The translations under genes were made by a program, and so were the position numbers. The notes beneath the pieces are model-generated. The model was not told where the DNA came from and did no database searches. It saw only the letters and a program-made list of their open reading frames with translations. A stretch of DNA of 64,000 bases, taken from assembly GCA_025330725.1 (NCBI GenBank), contig JAIWND010000016.1, positions 310,001 to 374,000 of the forward strand, written 5' to 3'. This DNA is from Chlamydoabsidia padenii. Taxonomy: Eukaryota; Mucoromycota; Mucoromycetes; Mucorales; Cunninghamellaceae. This document shows positions 60,252 through 64,000 of the stretch, piece after piece (the first letter of the stretch is position 1; each line of letters begins with the position of its first letter).

Positions 60252-63204
60252 CTATACTGCAGAGAATAATCGTATTACCAGATATAAAAAAGATCCCAAG
60301 AACCGAAAGACAGTCAGACCAGCATTTGTCCACGACACCACCGCCATATAAGTTGTTCCGGGAGAGGAGTGGAACAAGGAAGTATAGTCGGTCGAAGTCA
60401 CCACTACCACCAAGACAGTATTACAAGTAACCCACAAAAGTAACAGATAGGTACGGAATGATCTGTAGTAGTCTTCCAAAGATATCGTCTTTTGCTATAG
60501 AACGATGATAATCAGTCTTAGCTTGATCATGCATTCACCTTTCTTGTTTTACCTTTTGCTTTTTATCATTGGGGGACACCAATGCATGAAGAGCTGCTTC
60601 ATAGTCGAGGTTAATATCAAATTCATCGGCCGGTAATTCGAGTTCCACCGTACGATCCATTTCCGTCCTTTTCACAACCCCTAAATCACTGTCCATGCTA
60701 TTATCACCTTTGGTACCCCAACTAGTTTGCCATGGGGATAGATTAAAAGAGATAAAGAGGTTAATACATACATGTTGTTGCTATTTATCTACCTTGTGAT
60801 ACTTTACCTAACATCGTGTGTATTGCAAAAAGAGTAAATGGTGAGGACATTGACATAACATGGCATAAGTAAGAGGTAGGGAAAGAAGCTGGTAATCATA
60901 GGAATAGGGTCAAAATACAATAGACTGGCCACAAAGTAGAGTCCATAGGTAACTGCTAAAGATATAATCAAGTTACGTTGTTGTTCCCCTAATCCATCAC
61001 TACCCACTTGTCCCATGACTTGATATATTTGCCATATTGTGCCGAATAACATGTAAGCCATGATGAGAGCAAACCCAATGACACACAAATAAAAGAGACC
61101 TTTGGCACTATATATATATATATATAGGTAAGTAGTTATAGTTATGATTACATTTGTCTTACCCTTGTGGTCGATTGCCAATGGATGAGATAAACAAAAC
61201 AGTAATCAAGAATAGATAAAAGAATTGGAAAAAGTCGAATAATCGTAATCCCCAACCATTACCAAATGGATCAACTGATGGATCCGCCAGTCCTTTAGTG
61301 ATAAAGTAAAACGCAATATAAAAGTTACCCTATTATAATAACGAGTTAGTTCATAAACCTTTCCCTCCCCCGTATGTAATGTATACACTTACCAAAGCTA
61401 ACCAACTAAACCCAATGTTGATGATATTATAAAAGGCTTGAATAGAGAGCAATATAATTCTTGACCAAGAATGTCGACTACGACAAGGAATCATATAAAA
61501 ATGCCAAAGACTGTGAATGGCAGCAAAGAAGCTTCCATTGATCCACCGACGTCGTTGCGAGATGAATTCCTCCAATTGATGTGGTACATCGGTTTCAGCA
61601 AAAGCAGTTTTGACATAATGAAGTAACCATCGTTCGTGCCTTTTCGCCACCAGTTCAAAACACAAGATGCGATCTTCGGCCAGGTACATATTGCGTTCGA
61701 ATAAACCAGAGCCTTGGGTCGAGAAGTAACTGGCGAGTGGTCCTTGTTGGTTCACGTCGTTTTGAAGGGCCGAGTAGCGATAAGCAGAGAATGCGCCTGG
61801 CAGCACTGAGATGTATCCAAATACTGTTTCAAATGGTTTATCAAGGATATTGGACATCTAGAGAAGAGAAGGGATTAGTAGTCTTGTTTAAAACTGAAAA
61901 TAAAACTTGCTTACCTTGTATTCAAAGTTTTGAGCTGCCACCAATGGATGAAGGACTTGATGATTCAAAGTGCCCAGCATTGCTCTTATTTCCCCACAAG
62001 CACCAGCCACATGAGGAAGTCGATCAAATGCTTTCCACAATTCGTAAATAGAAGTATTACCTGGTCTAGTTGCAATTAAAAAGAGTGGTATGTGAGTCAA
62101 GTAGTCTGGGTCTTTGTTCATTCCTCTTCTTTTTTTTTTTTTTTTACCTAGTTCCTGCATCAAGTAAAACACAAATGCTTGGTTGAAGAATACGACCAAA
62201 AGCATTGAAGCACCAGCGATGAGAATCGATTTTCTTTGCGTTTTTTTCTTTAATGCATAGTAGGATTTGAACAGGCACGATTCCCTATTTTTTACAATGA
62301 AGATGACAAGATGAATGACCTGCTACCTTTTTTTTTTTGTGTGTGTGTTTTGTATACCAAACTTACCTTATCGGCCCCTTTTATGTTCATGTCACCATCA
62401 ATAGAGATTTGTGTCGTATACTATCGGAAAAGAAGAAAAGAGGGAAACATTTGAACATCGCACTTTTTTTGTTTCCCGACGGCGTTTGAATGATGAAAGG
62501 GGGGTTTACCTCGTACACATGTGCCTGAACTGGTACCTGATCCACTTGATTCTTAGCCACCCCAGGCTGGTACACTCCCATGGAAGCAAGAATATGAAGA
62601 ATACGAGGATGGATGACTTTACGACCATCGGCGACAATAGTCACCACCACCTTTTGCCATGCCTGTTCATGCCATGTGGAGGATTGTTTTAAACTGCATA
62701 AATGGGCAATGTTCTTCATCACCCCATGTAAAGTGCGCGCAAATAAAATATGATCTTCCTAAATCATAAAATAAGCACTTGATATTTTTTTTTTAAAAAA
62801 AATGGGTTTTTTTTCTGTTTCCTTACATTGTACAAGGTGATGATAATCATCAACTCGGTCTGTCGGTGATTCAATTGTTGTCGAAGCGTATATCCATGCT
62901 CAGCGAACTCATCGGCCGCACAACACACAGCTGTATATCGCATGGTTTTGAATTCTGGCTCGGTATTGATGGGGATGGCTTCTAATAATCTGTCAGCCAC
63001 TCTGCTTTCGAGGACAAGATGACCACGTCGGGTTAATTGGATGCGTCGAGTTACTTGTCGCCGTAGTGAAAGGCTGGGTCGGGGAGAGGAAGGGTCTTTT
63101 TTATCATCATCTACCGCCATAGTTGGAAAAACCATCTTGGCTAGCCATGATGTCCAATGGGTGTCGTTTGGAGTGTCTTTTTGGTTTCTAGGTGTATCGG
63201 GCAT
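60252..63204 (-). CDS. chs: Chitin synthase, division 1 (GT2)
   Basis: Plasma-membrane enzyme polymerising UDP-GlcNAc into chitin; about 770 residues. Exons 63204-62827, 62758-62510, 62420-62367, 62284-62148, 62065-61915, 61857-61393, 61329-61163, 61107-60808, 60721-60553, 60494-60252. Seen: family entry block [23 protein letters not shown], then LAEDRIL (EDR ~384-386), the catalytic QRRRW (~424-428) followed by [11 protein letters not shown], the C-terminal membrane segments, and SWGTKGDN rebuilt by the splice join at 60808/60721. The absence of a myosin head and the EDR/QRRRW spacing fit class I/II. The N-terminus is short (~125 residues before the GT2 core) with no transmembrane segment. 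A strong promoter element was not seen within 200 bp upstream. Confidence 0.93.
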
Positions 63205-63423
63205 CTTGTCTATCTATGTTCAAAAAAAAATTATATATATACATGTAATGGGGTATGTCTTTTATATATGTAGGATGTCTATCACAGTCAATTCATTGTT
63301 TAGAAGAAGAGATATACAAAGAAAAGGATTTCAATGTAATGATTTTTATTTGTAAAAAAGGGATTACCATATTAGGACAATGTTTTGCATAAATAAGGGG
63401 GGGCATAGCTAGGTCATTCTAAT

Positions 63424-63830
63424 CTAATCTAAAGCTAAAGTAATCTTTTGTATAAAAGGGACCAGTGGTGCTTCGGTGACGTTTGATAAGCGGAGACATT
63501 CTTGTTTTAATGATTCATACACTGTCGAGTCTCCTACTGTTTAAATAATAACAAGTATGAGATTCCTATTCAGTCTTGCTCATTCTTCATACTTACCAGC
63601 AATAGACACCTTGATTGCATTTTCTAGCATCACACAAGTATTGCATCTGATTTCAATAGGTAGACCAGCCAAGCTAATATCATCCACTATGACTTGTAAA
63701 AAGGATCTTGGTTCATCATCCTCTGTGGGGGGTTTCGCATTTTCTTTATCTTCATCCAGAGGAGCAGCCGGAGCTTCAGCAGCCAACAAAGGTAGAACTA
63801 TCATATATACATAAAAGCGTGGGTTAGTAA

Positions 63831-63879
<49 letters not shown>

Positions 63880-64000
63880 GAAACCAGTGATCCTTTTGCT
63901 TTATACCCACCTTCCGATAACATGTCCTTGGAAGCATACGAATCATGATCTGCCAACATGACCGTCAATGCAATAATACCGTCGTTTTTCAATACAGGGT
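63424..64000 (-). CDS. C-terminal part of an armadillo-like protein, cut by window edge
   Basis: Only the last three exons are present: 64000(+)-63911, 63797-63597 and 63536-63424, about 134 residues. The visible sequence is helical: NDGIIALTVMLADHDSYASKDML then VLPLLAAEAP, an acidic linker (LDEDKENAKPPTEDDEPR), IVDDISLAGLPIEIRCNTCVMLENAIK, ending PLVPFIQKITLALD. The repeat-like helices resemble ARM-repeat proteins, for example Rap1GDS1-type GDP-dissociation stimulators, but this is a low-confidence impression. The intron at 63798-63910 contains 44 consecutive A (T on the coding strand). Confidence 0.55.
63832..63875. repeat. A44 homopolymer (T on the coding strand) inside an intron
   Basis: Lies in the intron between the exons ending at 63911 and starting at 63797 of the edge gene. 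Confidence 0.9.

Overview
The window is eukaryotic nuclear DNA, almost certainly from an early-diverging filamentous fungus of the Mucoromycota (Mucorales-like). Genes are intron-dense. The introns are short (about 50-90 bp) with GTAAGT-type donors, CTAAC/CTAAT-like branch sites and T-rich 3' ends that often grow into homopolymers of 20-45 T. The base composition is AT-rich. The gene content fits: a division-1 chitin synthase, a carotenoid cleavage oxygenase like those of the mucoralean apocarotenoid/trisporoid pathway, a PacC/Rim101 factor, a Tps2-like trehalose-phosphate enzyme and a Ran1/Pat1-type kinase. I rebuilt the exon-intron models by eye from splice signals and reading-frame continuity, so exon edges are predictions.

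Layout. 0-8 kb holds three minus-strand genes: a C2H2 zinc-finger protein, a 15-exon tripartite DENN protein (probable Rab GEF) and a small Emi1/DUF3128-type cysteine-motif protein. 8.6-20 kb holds three plus-strand genes: a P4-ATPase lipid flippase, a beta-trefoil-domain protein and the carotenoid oxygenase. 19.7-31 kb is a repeat-rich accessory island. Inside it is one striking gene (25542-28601) built from eight tandem, almost identical exon+intron modules followed by about 50 copies of a 24-bp minisatellite coding for a Ser/Thr-rich octapeptide. The island also contains fold-back/terminal-inverted-repeat elements on both sides of that gene, a second TIR element with an internal triplication, and long microsatellites.

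31-43 kb holds PacC (minus), a class I HDAC (plus, divergent from PacC), a Ran1-like kinase (plus), an NTF2/SnoaL-like protein (minus) and, head-to-head with it, a protein resembling kinetochore CENP-L/Fta1 that appears to carry a 1-bp frameshift. 43-54 kb holds a very large Trm3/TARBP1-like tRNA 2'-O-methyltransferase (minus), head-to-head with a kinesin-6 (plus) that has three apparent GC-AG introns, then a 58-residue small protein with a perfect CRE upstream. 54-64 kb holds, all on minus, Tps2, a small secreted DPBB/expansin-like protein, a mitochondrial-looking RanBP2-type zinc-finger protein, the chitin synthase, and the 3' end of an armadillo-like gene cut by the window edge.

Most genes are housekeeping and not obviously co-functional. 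Two cross-cutting regulatory signals stand out. One is a recurrent element, (T)CGGGATTTGAA and variants, lying about 70-140 bp upstream of thirteen start codons. The other is that both compact divergent gene pairs have intergenic gaps of 181 and 182 bp with this element near the middle. No rRNA, tRNA or CRISPR feature was recognised.
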